DNA of 7,768 bases, from positions 1-7,768 of the forward strand of contig JAEMPK010000084.1 of NCBI GenBank assembly GCA_022759345.1, given 5' to 3'. Shown here in pieces: positions 1-5,357 of the stretch (the first letter of the stretch is position 1; each line of letters begins with the position of its first letter). The position numbers were made by a program, and so were the translations under genes. The DNA is from Pyrobaculum sp. Lineage in GTDB: Archaea; Thermoproteota; Thermoprotei; Thermoproteales; Thermoproteaceae. The notes beneath the pieces were generated by a model. The model ran no database searches. It had not been told where the DNA came from and saw nothing but the letters and a program-made list of their open reading frames with translations.

Positions 1-988
1 GGAGCATGTGGTACTGGAAGACAGGGCACACATCCGGGTTTCCGCCGTATTTACGTTGCTCCTCCGCAGTCGGCCTCCCGCCAGTGAAGGCGTTCATGAC
101 CTTCCTCTTCACCGTCTTTTCGTCGTCCGTGGTGTATATCGCCGAGTCGGGATTCGACGCAGACATCTTGCTCTCCCCCGTCAGCGCCATGATGAACTTA
201 GAGTAGAGGGTAGCCGGCTTGGGGTAGCCGAGCACGTCGGCTATATCCCTTGCGAGGCGGAAGTAGGGGTCTTGGTCTATGGCGCAGGGTATGAGGACGG
301 GGGTTGCCTCCTTCCGCAGCTCCGTGGGGAGGAAGGCCACGGCTATCTGCAGAGAGGGGTAGAAGATGAGCCCTATGTTTGTCGAGTCCGTAAAGCCGAA
401 GGTGGCCTTTACGGTGTTCCAGGTCAGCTTCTTCGCAACTTTAACAGCTATTGGGTACAGCGGCTCTATGTCTCTGGTGTCGAGTATTAAATGCAGTCTA
501 TCCGGCGTGAAGCCTAGGGCGATTACGTCTAGGGCGTTTTCGTAGGCCCAGCTTGTGGCCTCCTCCAGCTTCATCTCCGGGTCGTCGAAGAACTTCTCGT
601 CGTCGGTGAGCTGGAAGAAAACCTCAAGCCCGAACTTGTCTGAGAACCACTTCAACAGTATCCACGGCACCATGTGGCCTATGTGCACTGGCCCGCTGGG
701 GCCTCTGCCGGTGTAGAGGGCCCAGGGCTTCCCCTCGCCGTGCCACTTCAAAATAGTGTCGAAGTCCCTATGCGCGTAGAAGAAGCCTCTCTTGATGAGG
801 TGGTGAACCTCCCCCGCGTATTTCTCCAGGAGCGCCACCTCGCCGGGTGTGAGGGGCTTGGCGCCGAAGTGCCTCAAGAGCTTGTCGTAGTCGACCCTCC
901 CCCGCACCTCCCAGGGCGTGACTACAAACTCCTCCGCTACACCAACTGTGTCGACTGCCGTCGTTTCTTTTTTTACCCTGTCTTCCAC
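1..988 (-). CDS. trpS: Tryptophanyl-tRNA synthetase, 3' part outside window
   Basis: This class I aminoacyl-tRNA synthetase charges tRNA-Trp with tryptophan using ATP in the cytoplasm. Translating the minus strand from the GTG at 988 gives 329 residues before the window ends, so the C-terminus is missing. Visible landmarks are the start of the conserved core (EFVVTPWEVRGRVDY, about residues 20-34), the ATP-binding signature GPVHIGHMVPW with HIGH at 102-105, an AIDQDPYFR segment at 236-244 typical of archaeal and eukaryotic TrpRS, and the KMSKS-type loop as SKMSAS at 273-278. The GTG was chosen because an in-frame TAA lies at 1015-1013 with no other start codon between, and because a TATA-like box sits about 28 bases upstream. 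About 19 residues precede the conserved core, and a run of seven A on the coding strand (968-974) falls there. Family assignment is firm; the start is fairly secure. Confidence 0.97.
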   Translation of the reverse strand, partial: MEDRVKKETTAVDTVGVAEEFVVTPWEVRGRVDYDKLLRHFGAKPLTPGEVALLEKYAGEVHHLIKRGFFYAHRDFDTILKWHGEGKPWALYTGRGPSGPVHIGHMVPWILLKWFSDKFGLEVFFQLTDDEKFFDDPEMKLEEATSWAYENALDVIALGFTPDRLHLILDTRDIEPLYPIAVKVAKKLTWNTVKATFGFTDSTNIGLIFYPSLQIAVAFLPTELRKEATPVLIPCAIDQDPYFRLARDIADVLGYPKPATLYSKFIMALTGESKMSASNPDSAIYTTDDEKTVKRKVMNAFTGGRPTAEEQRKYGGNPDVCPVFQYHML

Positions 989-1011
989 CCCATGGGTGTC
1001 TGAAGCTGTGG

Positions 1012-1021
1012 TTTATTTAAA
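1012..1021 (-). promoter_or_regulatory. Box A (TATA) of trpS
   Basis: On the minus strand this reads TTTAAATAAA, centred about 28 bases upstream of the trpS GTG at 988. This suits a leaderless or nearly leaderless mRNA. It overlaps the TAA stop codon of the upstream glycosylase gene (1017-1019), so trpS probably has its own promoter as well as any read-through from the two genes upstream. The call rests on sequence match and spacing only. Confidence 0.6.
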
Positions 1022-1754
1022 TGCTGAGGACGCCCTTGTCGGCAAGGTACGCCAGCGTTTGGACCCAGCCGGCGAGCCGGCCTAGCTTCTCGGCGGCTTG
1101 TGCTCTTAGGCAACGGGAGGCTAGGGGGCATGCGTCGCATGTATATCTGCGGCAGTGGGCGGGGCTGGGGGGTCTTCCTCTCAGCCCCAGCCTAGGCGCC
1201 GTCCTCATAAAGTGCTTATCTACGGGCGCGGCGGTAGTGTCGCCGGTGAAGAGTAGGTAGAGGTCAGCCACCTTGGCGCCGACGCCTGGTATGCTGAGTA
1301 GCTCTCTCCTGTCGCGGGGCCTGCCCAGCTCTAGATAGCGCTTGACTGCTTGCGGCAGTCTTCTCAGCTGGTAGCTCCGGCCTATCGACGGCGCAACCTC
1401 TGCTATTACGGCCAGGTCCTCCGTCTTTGAGAACAAGTCGCGGCTCCACCTGAGGACGTTTGTATGGTAGTTGGTGTTTTGGGTGAGGAACGCCACTACG
1501 AATAACAGATCTTCGTCGCCGGGGGAGGTGGAGATGCCGACGCAGTGGCCGTATCTCTCGGCCAGGTTCTGCACCGCGTCGCGTAAGTCGCCTGTGGCGT
1601 CGTTTATATATCTCCAGGGGCTGTACCACCGGCCTGATATATACAGGTCGTCGCCTGCCCACACGCCTTTCTTCACGCCGAAGATCTTGACGAACCTCTC
1701 GTCGAGAAGCGCCAGCGTTATGCTTGGGTAGAGGGTGAGCTGGAGGCAGTTCAT
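1017..1754 (-). CDS. HhH-GPD DNA glycosylase/AP lyase with Fe-S loop (OGG/Nth-like)
   Basis: A 245-residue protein of the endonuclease III/OGG superfamily, which removes damaged or mismatched bases and, when bifunctional, nicks the abasic site. The helix-hairpin-helix LLSIPGVGAKVADLYLLF (152-169) carries the catalytic-type lysine K161 in GVGAK. PVDKHFMR (177-184) supplies the catalytic aspartate D179. QNTNYHTNV (92-100) matches the QxT region of Nth-like enzymes. C201, C206, C209 and C215 form a C-x4-C-x2-C-x5-C loop resembling the Nth [4Fe-4S] site, whose first spacing is usually six. The GVGAKVAD wording and the roughly 75-residue N-terminal region recall OGG1 rather than plain Nth, so the substrate (8-oxoguanine, oxidised pyrimidine or mismatch) stays open. 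The ATG at 1754 overlaps the stop of the radical SAM gene as ATGA, suggesting translational coupling. An in-frame extension to 1868 is disfavoured because it lies within that gene. Confidence 0.85.
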   Translation of the reverse strand: MNCLQLTLYPSITLALLDERFVKIFGVKKGVWAGDDLYISGRWYSPWRYINDATGDLRDAVQNLAERYGHCVGISTSPGDEDLLFVVAFLTQNTNYHTNVLRWSRDLFSKTEDLAVIAEVAPSIGRSYQLRRLPQAVKRYLELGRPRDRRELLSIPGVGAKVADLYLLFTGDTTAAPVDKHFMRTAPRLGLRGRPPSPAHCRRYTCDACPLASRCLRAQAAEKLGRLAGWVQTLAYLADKGVLSI

Positions 1755-2515
1755 ATCATGAAGGCGGGCACTCCGTCCGGCCTCACTGCGCGTATAGGCG
1801 TGAGGCCGCGCGTCTTCATCAGCTTCACTACGTGGGGGTATAGGATGACGTACTCCACGTCTATACACTGAGGCAAGTCCGGGTCTATTTCAGCCAGGGC
1901 CTTCTCCAGCTTCTTTATGTTTTCATCTGTGGAGAAGCCAAGCATGGCGGCTGGATACACGTCGTGGCACGGCTTCATGCCGCTCTCCACCAAGAGGCGG
2001 AGGGCGTTTAGCTGCCTGTAGAAGTAGGCCCCTGGGGAGCCGGTAATTTTTTCAAATTCCTCCGCCGTGGCCCCCTTCAGCGATATCCTCACCACGGCGT
2101 TGGGCCTCGCGGCCAGCTCTTTGGCAATTTGTCTGTCTATAAGCGTGCCGTTCGTCTCCACGATGAAGATATAGCCGCTCAGCAGATCCATCACCTTAAG
2201 CAGATGGGCAGGCGCTATGAGGGGCTCGCCGCCGGATATCCTAACCTGTTGGAAGCCTCTCCTCTTGGCGATATCCCTAAGCCTCTCGGCAACCTCGCCA
2301 GGGGAAAGCCACTCGCCTGCGTCCAGGAGGTAGGAGGTGTTTCTCCACGCCCAACACATGCCGCACCGCAGGTTGCAACCTACTACGTCGGCCGTGGCTA
2401 TGCCGCCGTACCACCGGTCTGCGCGGAATCTCCTGTAGCGTCTGTACACCTCGCCGCCCTCGGCCTTGACGGCGTATCTCAACACAAGCTCAAGTAGCTT
2501 CTCAGGGTTGATCAC
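1751..2515 (-). CDS. Radical SAM enzyme, substrate unknown
   Basis: From the GTG at 2515 this gives 254 residues. The cluster motif C-x3-C-x2-C lies in VVGCNLRCGMCWAWRN (C47, C51, C54) and would bind the [4Fe-4S] that cleaves S-adenosylmethionine. RISGGEP (92-98) is the SAM-binding GGE-type motif, IVETNGT (118-124) the next barrel strand, and RISLKG (143-148) resembles the DLKG-type strand of activase-like members. No extra C-terminal cysteine cluster (SPASM type) is seen. The reading frame continues upstream to an ATG at 2605. I prefer 2515 because 2516-2605 is strongly AT-rich, contains TATA-like sequence for both directions, and would encode an unconvincing N-terminus. It is the first gene of a minus-strand run and is coupled to a DNA glycosylase. 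I cannot name the reaction. Confidence 0.83.
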   Translation of the reverse strand: MINPEKLLELVLRYAVKAEGGEVYRRYRRFRADRWYGGIATADVVGCNLRCGMCWAWRNTSYLLDAGEWLSPGEVAERLRDIAKRRGFQQVRISGGEPLIAPAHLLKVMDLLSGYIFIVETNGTLIDRQIAKELAARPNAVVRISLKGATAEEFEKITGSPGAYFYRQLNALRLLVESGMKPCHDVYPAAMLGFSTDENIKKLEKALAEIDPDLPQCIDVEYVILYPHVVKLMKTRGLTPIRAVRPDGVPAFMI

Positions 2516-2530
2516 AAGAGTTACGCCTTG

Positions 2531-2540
2531 TATATTTATC
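2531..2540 (-). promoter_or_regulatory. Possible box A of the radical SAM-glycosylase unit
   Basis: On the minus strand this reads GATAAATATA, centred about 20 bases upstream of the GTG at 2515. That is a few bases closer than the roughly 25-base spacing at the other promoters here. It lies in the AT-rich divergent region. If the gene really starts at 2593-2605 this site would be inside the coding sequence. Confidence 0.4.
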
Positions 2541-2575
2541 TCTTTTACTTTGCTTGAAAAATTTCCATAGAAAAG

Positions 2576-2583
2576 TATATTTA
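2576..2583 (+). promoter_or_regulatory. Box A of the 29-residue small ORF
   Basis: TATATTTA is centred 24.5 bases before the ATG at 2604, the same phasing seen before L18a and secE. It supports a leaderless transcript beginning at or near that ATG. It stands back to back with the candidate promoter of the minus-strand radical SAM gene. Confidence 0.55.
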
Positions 2584-2603
2584 CAAATCTCATTGACATA
2601 TAC

Positions 2604-2693
2604 ATGCTTAAGATAAAGCCTCCTAAATCGGAAAAGGCCGCTGCGGTGGAGAAGCTGGGTAAGAGAGAAAAGCCGGAGCTTTACTGGGGCTAA
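2604..2693 (+). CDS. Unrecognised 29-residue basic protein upstream of L31e
   Basis: A short reading frame from ATG 2604 to TAA 2693. The peptide begins MLKIKPPKSEKAAA and ends KREKPELYWG. It has seven Lys, one Arg and four Glu, a net charge near +4, no hydrophobic segment and no cysteine. Support for it being real: a TATA box 24.5 bases upstream; composition near 50% GC, in sharp contrast to the AT-rich sequence before it; codons like those of its neighbours; and a separate promoter for the next gene beginning at its stop codon. I do not recognise the family. It is not L39e, L41e, S30e or Sec61-beta by eye. Its basic nature and its position ahead of L31e make a ribosome-associated role a reasonable guess, but only a guess. 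It could instead be a leader peptide or a chance ORF. Confidence 0.55.
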   Translation: MLKIKPPKSEKAAAVEKLGKREKPELYWG

Positions 2694-2700
2694 ATTTATA
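2693..2700 (+). promoter_or_regulatory. Box A of L31e-aIF6
   Basis: AATTTATA is centred 25.5 bases before the GTG start of L31e at 2722. The spacing predicts a leaderless mRNA. The element overlaps the stop codon of the small ORF, leaving 28 noncoding bases between the two genes. Confidence 0.6.
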
Positions 2701-2721
2701 ACTCAACCATTTTCTGTAGTT

Positions 2722-2997
2722 GTGTCTGAGGAGAAGAAGGTGGTGCTCACGCGGGAGTATGTGGTTAATTTAAGGAGGGTTTACGAAGTTTCGCGGACAA
2801 AGAGGGCTAAATACGCAGTGGGGCTCATCAGGAGGTTTGTGGCTAGGCACCTCAAGGTGGAGCCTACAGCCGTAAAGATAGGACAGAGACTCAACATGGC
2901 GTTGTGGTCTCGTAGCATCGAGAAGCCGCCGAGGAGAGTGCGCGTGACTGTGGAGAAACTCAGCGATGGGACGGCGGTGATAGAGTTGAAGGAGTAA
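2722..2997 (+). CDS. rpl31e: Large-subunit ribosomal protein L31e (eL31)
   Basis: A 91-residue, strongly basic protein matching the archaeal/eukaryotic L31e family, which sits near the peptide exit tunnel of the 50S subunit. Diagnostic stretches are LTREYVVNLRRVYEVSRTKR (residues 9-28), the basic helix around YAVGLIRRFVARHLKV (31-46) and ALWSRSIEKPPRRVRV (60-75), followed by the C-terminal strand ending ELKE. The length is normal for the archaeal family. Start choice: GTG at 2722 lies where a leaderless transcript from the upstream TATA box would begin, and no ATG occurs nearby in frame. The stop codon TAA runs directly into the ATG of aIF6, so the two are probably co-transcribed. Confidence 0.97.
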   Translation: MSEEKKVVLTREYVVNLRRVYEVSRTKRAKYAVGLIRRFVARHLKVEPTAVKIGQRLNMALWSRSIEKPPRRVRVTVEKLSDGTAVIELKE

Positions 2998-3660
2998 ATG
3001 TTTGACGTCGCGCCTGTTAAAGTCTTTGGGACGTCTTCCGTCGGCGTCTTTCTGGCGACAAACAACTCGGTGACTTTTCTCCCTCCCGACGTCCCCGAGA
3101 AGATTGACGACTTGGTGCGGGGCACTCTTCGCACTTCTGTTGCCAGGTTCACCATTGCGAAGTCTCCTCTACTTGGCATATTTATTGTAGTTAACGACAA
3201 CGGAGTTCTTCTATCGCCGCTGGCGCTGGAGGACGAGGTCAAGCTCTTCAAGTCGCTGGGGCTCAACGTTGAGGTGTTACACACAAAATACACCGCAGTG
3301 TCGAATCTCATACTTGCCAACAACAAGACCGCCTTAGTTTCGCCGCTTCTAGAGCCGCCGTTGCGGAAAGTTGTGGCCGACGTGTTGGGCGTGGAGGTCA
3401 TTGTAGACACCGTCGCCAACAACCCGCTGGTTGGGGCGTTGGCGGTGTTGAACTCAAGAGGTCTCTTAGTCGCGCCTGAAGCGACGGACGAAGACGTAAA
3501 GAAGCTCAGCGAGTATTTTAAGGTTAGGGTAGATGTGGGCACCGTCAACAAGGGGAAAAGCTTCCTCAGGGGCGGCATCGTGGTGAACGACCACGGCGCG
3601 CTCGTCGGCGATGAGACCGCAGGCCCCGAGCTGATGCGCATAACCCAAGTACTGGGTTAG
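2998..3660 (+). CDS. eif6: Translation initiation factor 6 (aIF6), ribosome anti-association factor
   Basis: A 220-residue protein of the aIF6/eIF6 family, which binds the 50S subunit and prevents premature joining to 30S; in eukaryotes it also serves in 60S maturation. The family's five-fold pentein fold shows as five internal repeats of a G/N-rich strand followed by a proline: GVFLATNNSVTFLPP, GIFIVVNDNGVLLSP, NLILANNKTALVSP, GALAVLNSRGLLVAP and GGIVVNDHGALVGDE, about 40-50 residues apart. The length is typical. The start ATG abuts the L31e stop (TAAATG). A GGAG at 2991-2994 lies just upstream inside the L31e end and may help reinitiation. It is followed by a 41-base gap with a promoter for the next unit. 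Confidence 0.98.
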   Translation: MFDVAPVKVFGTSSVGVFLATNNSVTFLPPDVPEKIDDLVRGTLRTSVARFTIAKSPLLGIFIVVNDNGVLLSPLALEDEVKLFKSLGLNVEVLHTKYTAVSNLILANNKTALVSPLLEPPLRKVVADVLGVEVIVDTVANNPLVGALAVLNSRGLLVAPEATDEDVKKLSEYFKVRVDVGTVNKGKSFLRGGIVVNDHGALVGDETAGPELMRITQVLG

Positions 3661-3670
3661 CCAAGGGGTT

Positions 3671-3681
3671 AAACTTTTAAG
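3671..3681 (+). promoter_or_regulatory. Box A of L18a-prefoldin-ftsY
   Basis: AAACTTTTAAG, with the TTTTAA core centred about 24.5 bases before the ATG at 3702. The AAACTTTTAA ten-mer recurs before secE (5327) and L11 (6141) at 31-32 bases from the start codon, so all three are likely true promoters read by the same machinery. Confidence 0.7.
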
Positions 3682-3701
3682 ATTCGGGTTAAGAGCACGG
3701 C

Positions 3702-3938
3702 ATGCCTAAAATTTACCGCATAGTTGGAGACACCACCACCGGCATGAAGTTTAAAATAGAGGTGACTGCCGAAAAGCCCCACGACGCAGTTGAGAAAGTG
3801 GTTTCGCTAATCGGGAGCAGACATAAGCTTAAAAGGGTGCAGATAAGAATAAAAGAGGTGTCTGTGGTGTCTCCCGAGGAGGCGCAGAGCGAGGAGGTCA
3901 AGCTTTTGATGGCGACAGATAGAATAATTAGGTATTGA
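3702..3938 (+). CDS. rpl18a: Large-subunit ribosomal protein L18a/LX (eL20)
   Basis: A 78-residue protein matching the short archaeal L18a (LX, L20a) family, a 50S component. It opens with PKIYRIVGDTTTGMKFKIEV (residues 2-21), a beta-strand pattern typical of the family. A helix follows (EKPHDAVEKVVSLIGSRHKL, 24-43), then the basic strand KRVQIRIKEVSVVSPEEA (44-61). Archaeal members are usually about 75-85 residues, so this one is full length. The ATG coincides with the transcription start predicted from the AAACTTTTAA element. The stop is one base ahead of the prefoldin ATG. Confidence 0.93.
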   Translation: MPKIYRIVGDTTTGMKFKIEVTAEKPHDAVEKVVSLIGSRHKLKRVQIRIKEVSVVSPEEAQSEEVKLLMATDRIIRY

Positions 3939-3939
3939 T

Positions 3940-4338
3940 ATGTCCCGTCAAGATGTTCAGAAACTCCTTGAGGAGTATCAGCTAATTGGGGAGCTGCTCG
4001 CCAGTCTACAGACTCAATACACGACAGTGACGGAGCTTCTTGAGGAGTTGACCACGGCGCTGGACGGCGTGAGGATTTTGAAAAACGGCGGAGAGGGGCG
4101 GCTTGTTCACATAGGCGCTGGGCTTTTCGTCAGCGGCACCTTCGACACGAAAGAGGTGCTTACGCCTCTCGGCGCTGGCTACCACGCGTTTCTAGATTTT
4201 GACAACGCCGAGAGGATTCTCCAGGAGAGGATTGAGGAATACTCAAAGTTGAAGACGTCGCTTGAGGAGAATATCCAAAAGCTGGCGGAGAGGGCTGAGC
4301 AGATACGGCAAATCTTAGAGCGGATTGGCGTAAGGTAA
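3940..4338 (+). CDS. pfdA: Prefoldin subunit alpha
   Basis: A 132-residue protein with the layout of archaeal prefoldin alpha. The N-terminal coiled coil covers about residues 3-44. A beta-hairpin region follows (about 45-88), including LVHIGAGLFVSGTF and GAGYHAFLDF. The C-terminal coiled coil spans about 89-130, rich in Glu, Leu and Lys. Two alpha and four beta subunits form a jellyfish-shaped ATP-independent chaperone that holds unfolded chains and passes them to the thermosome. A link between L18a and ftsY in one transcript fits a role with nascent chains. The ATG lies one base after the L18a stop, and the TAA stop abuts the ftsY ATG, so all three are almost certainly co-transcribed. Confidence 0.95.
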   Translation: MSRQDVQKLLEEYQLIGELLASLQTQYTTVTELLEELTTALDGVRILKNGGEGRLVHIGAGLFVSGTFDTKEVLTPLGAGYHAFLDFDNAERILQERIEEYSKLKTSLEENIQKLAERAEQIRQILERIGVR

Positions 4339-5256
4339 ATGTTCGAAAAGCTTAAGAAGACCTTTTCTAAGTTTGTAGAAAGTGTTGTTAGTGCAGTAAA
4401 GGAGGATACTTTAAGCGAGAAAGACGTCGAAGGTTTGGTTTCGGACCTTTACATAGACCTCGTGGAAAGCGACGTGGCTGTGGAGGTGGCAGACGCCGTG
4501 GTGGACGAGCTTAGGAGGAGACTGGTTGGGGTGAAGGTTCCTCGTTTCGGGGAGCGGGAAGCTGTGATTAAGAAGGCGCTTTACGACTCTCTCCTCAGCG
4601 TGTTGAGCGACGTGCCGGACGTCGACTTCTACGAGGAGAGCAAGAGATTGCTTGAAAAGACGAAGCCTGTGTCTGTCATGTTTCTGGGGCCGAACGGCTA
4701 CGGCAAGACCACGACCCTCGCCAAGCTGGCTTTCCAGCTACAAGAGATGGGGTTTAGGGTGGTGGCCGCGGCGGCCGACACCTTCAGAGCCGGCGCCAGG
4801 GAGCAGTTGGAGGAACACGGAAGGCGGGTGGGGTTTAAGGTCGTTGGGGGGTCCTACGGCTCTGACCCCGCCGCAGTCGCCTACGACGCGTTGCAACACG
4901 CCAAGTCAAAGGGGTATCACTTCGTGCTTATAGACACGGCAGGCCGTATGCACACCGACGCCAACCTGATGCAGGAGCTTCAGAAGATACAACGCGTGGT
5001 TGAGCCGCAGTACTCAATCTTCGTCTTCGACGCGCAACTGGGCAATGAGGCGCTAGAAATTGCGAAGTACTACTCTAAATATGTAAAGATAGATGGGATG
5101 ATAGCCACGAAGGTCGACGCGTACCCCAAAGGCGGCTCGATCCTCACTTTTATGTACACATTGAGACGACCAGTCTACTTTTTAGGAGTCGGCCAAACCT
5201 ATCGCGATCTTGTGAAGTTCTCAAAACATGACTACGTCAAGCAACTTTTAGCCTGA
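4339..5256 (+). CDS. ftsY: Signal recognition particle receptor FtsY
   Basis: A 305-residue SRP-family GTPase that receives the SRP-ribosome complex at the membrane and hands nascent membrane or secreted proteins to the SecYE translocon. The N domain is a helical bundle (about residues 1-105). The G domain follows: P-loop GPNGYGKTTTLAKLA (117-131), DTFRAGAREQLEEHG (147-161), DTAGR (199-203), DAQLGNEA (231-238), specificity motif TKVD (257-260) with PKGG at 263-266, and closing FLGVGQTYRDL (281-291). There is no long acidic A domain, as is usual in archaea. The DAYPKGG loop and the GPNGYGKT P-loop deviate slightly from the usual DADAKGG and GxNGxGKT wording, but no catalytic residue is lost. 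The ATG directly follows the prefoldin stop. A 101-base gap comes before secE. Confidence 0.98.
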   Translation: MFEKLKKTFSKFVESVVSAVKEDTLSEKDVEGLVSDLYIDLVESDVAVEVADAVVDELRRRLVGVKVPRFGEREAVIKKALYDSLLSVLSDVPDVDFYEESKRLLEKTKPVSVMFLGPNGYGKTTTLAKLAFQLQEMGFRVVAAAADTFRAGAREQLEEHGRRVGFKVVGGSYGSDPAAVAYDALQHAKSKGYHFVLIDTAGRMHTDANLMQELQKIQRVVEPQYSIFVFDAQLGNEALEIAKYYSKYVKIDGMIATKVDAYPKGGSILTFMYTLRRPVYFLGVGQTYRDLVKFSKHDYVKQLLA

Positions 5257-5325
5257 GTCCACGGCGCCTCCGCATTGGCATGACGGGTGGTTCTTACTCA
5301 TCACTCTATAGCGGCTGAGGCGGCC
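5257..5325. other. GC-rich noncoding gap, candidate structured or C/D-box RNA
   Basis: This stretch between ftsY and the secE promoter is 62% G+C (43 of 69 by hand count), whereas the other spacers here are AT-rich. In hyperthermophiles, GC-rich noncoding sequence often marks structured RNA. A stem can form between 5265-5273 (CGCCTCCGC) and 5311-5322 (GCGGCTGAGGCG) with a three-base bulge. On the minus strand a perfect C box, GTGATGA (5304-5298), is followed by 12 bases, then CGTC, a six-base spacer, ATGCGGA, 11 bases and CTCA at 5257-5254, a layout and size like an archaeal C/D-box guide RNA. However, neither D-type box is the canonical CTGA. It may merely be a 3' untranslated region of ftsY. 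Confidence 0.3.
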
Positions 5326-5326
5326 T

Positions 5327-5337
5327 AAACTTTTAAT
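5327..5337 (+). promoter_or_regulatory. Box A of secE-spt5
   Basis: AAACTTTTAAT, identical over its first ten bases to the elements before L18a and L11. It begins exactly 31 bases before the GTG at 5358, the same distance as at L18a. It is only 13 bases before the ATG at 5340, which is too close for that codon to be on the transcript. The site therefore decides the secE start. Confidence 0.7.
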
Positions 5338-5357
5338 ATATGTACAACTCGTGGAGC

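Noticed and set aside
187..193. Perfect C-box match ATGATGA on the plus strand.
   Set aside because: It is antisense to a conserved TrpRS segment (FIMAL) and no CTGA D box follows at a suitable distance.
968..974. Run of seven T (seven A on the coding strand) near the trpS start, as a possible frameshift site.
   Set aside because: The frame is intact from GTG 988 through the conserved core, and the short ATG frame beside it stops after six residues.
1755..1868. N-terminal extension of the glycosylase by 38 residues.
   Set aside because: It is encoded inside the radical SAM gene in another frame, has low-complexity Arg-rich content, and the ATGA overlap start at 1754 is far more typical.
2781..3641. 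Long minus-strand open frame of 286 codons opposite L31e and aIF6.
   Set aside because: It lies wholly antisense to two clearly identified genes, is rich in Ser/Thr as expected of a reverse-frame shadow, and has no recognisable domain.
5265..5322. Bulged GC stem after ftsY as an intrinsic terminator.
   Set aside because: No T-tract follows the stem, and archaeal termination relies on T-rich stretches rather than GC hairpins.
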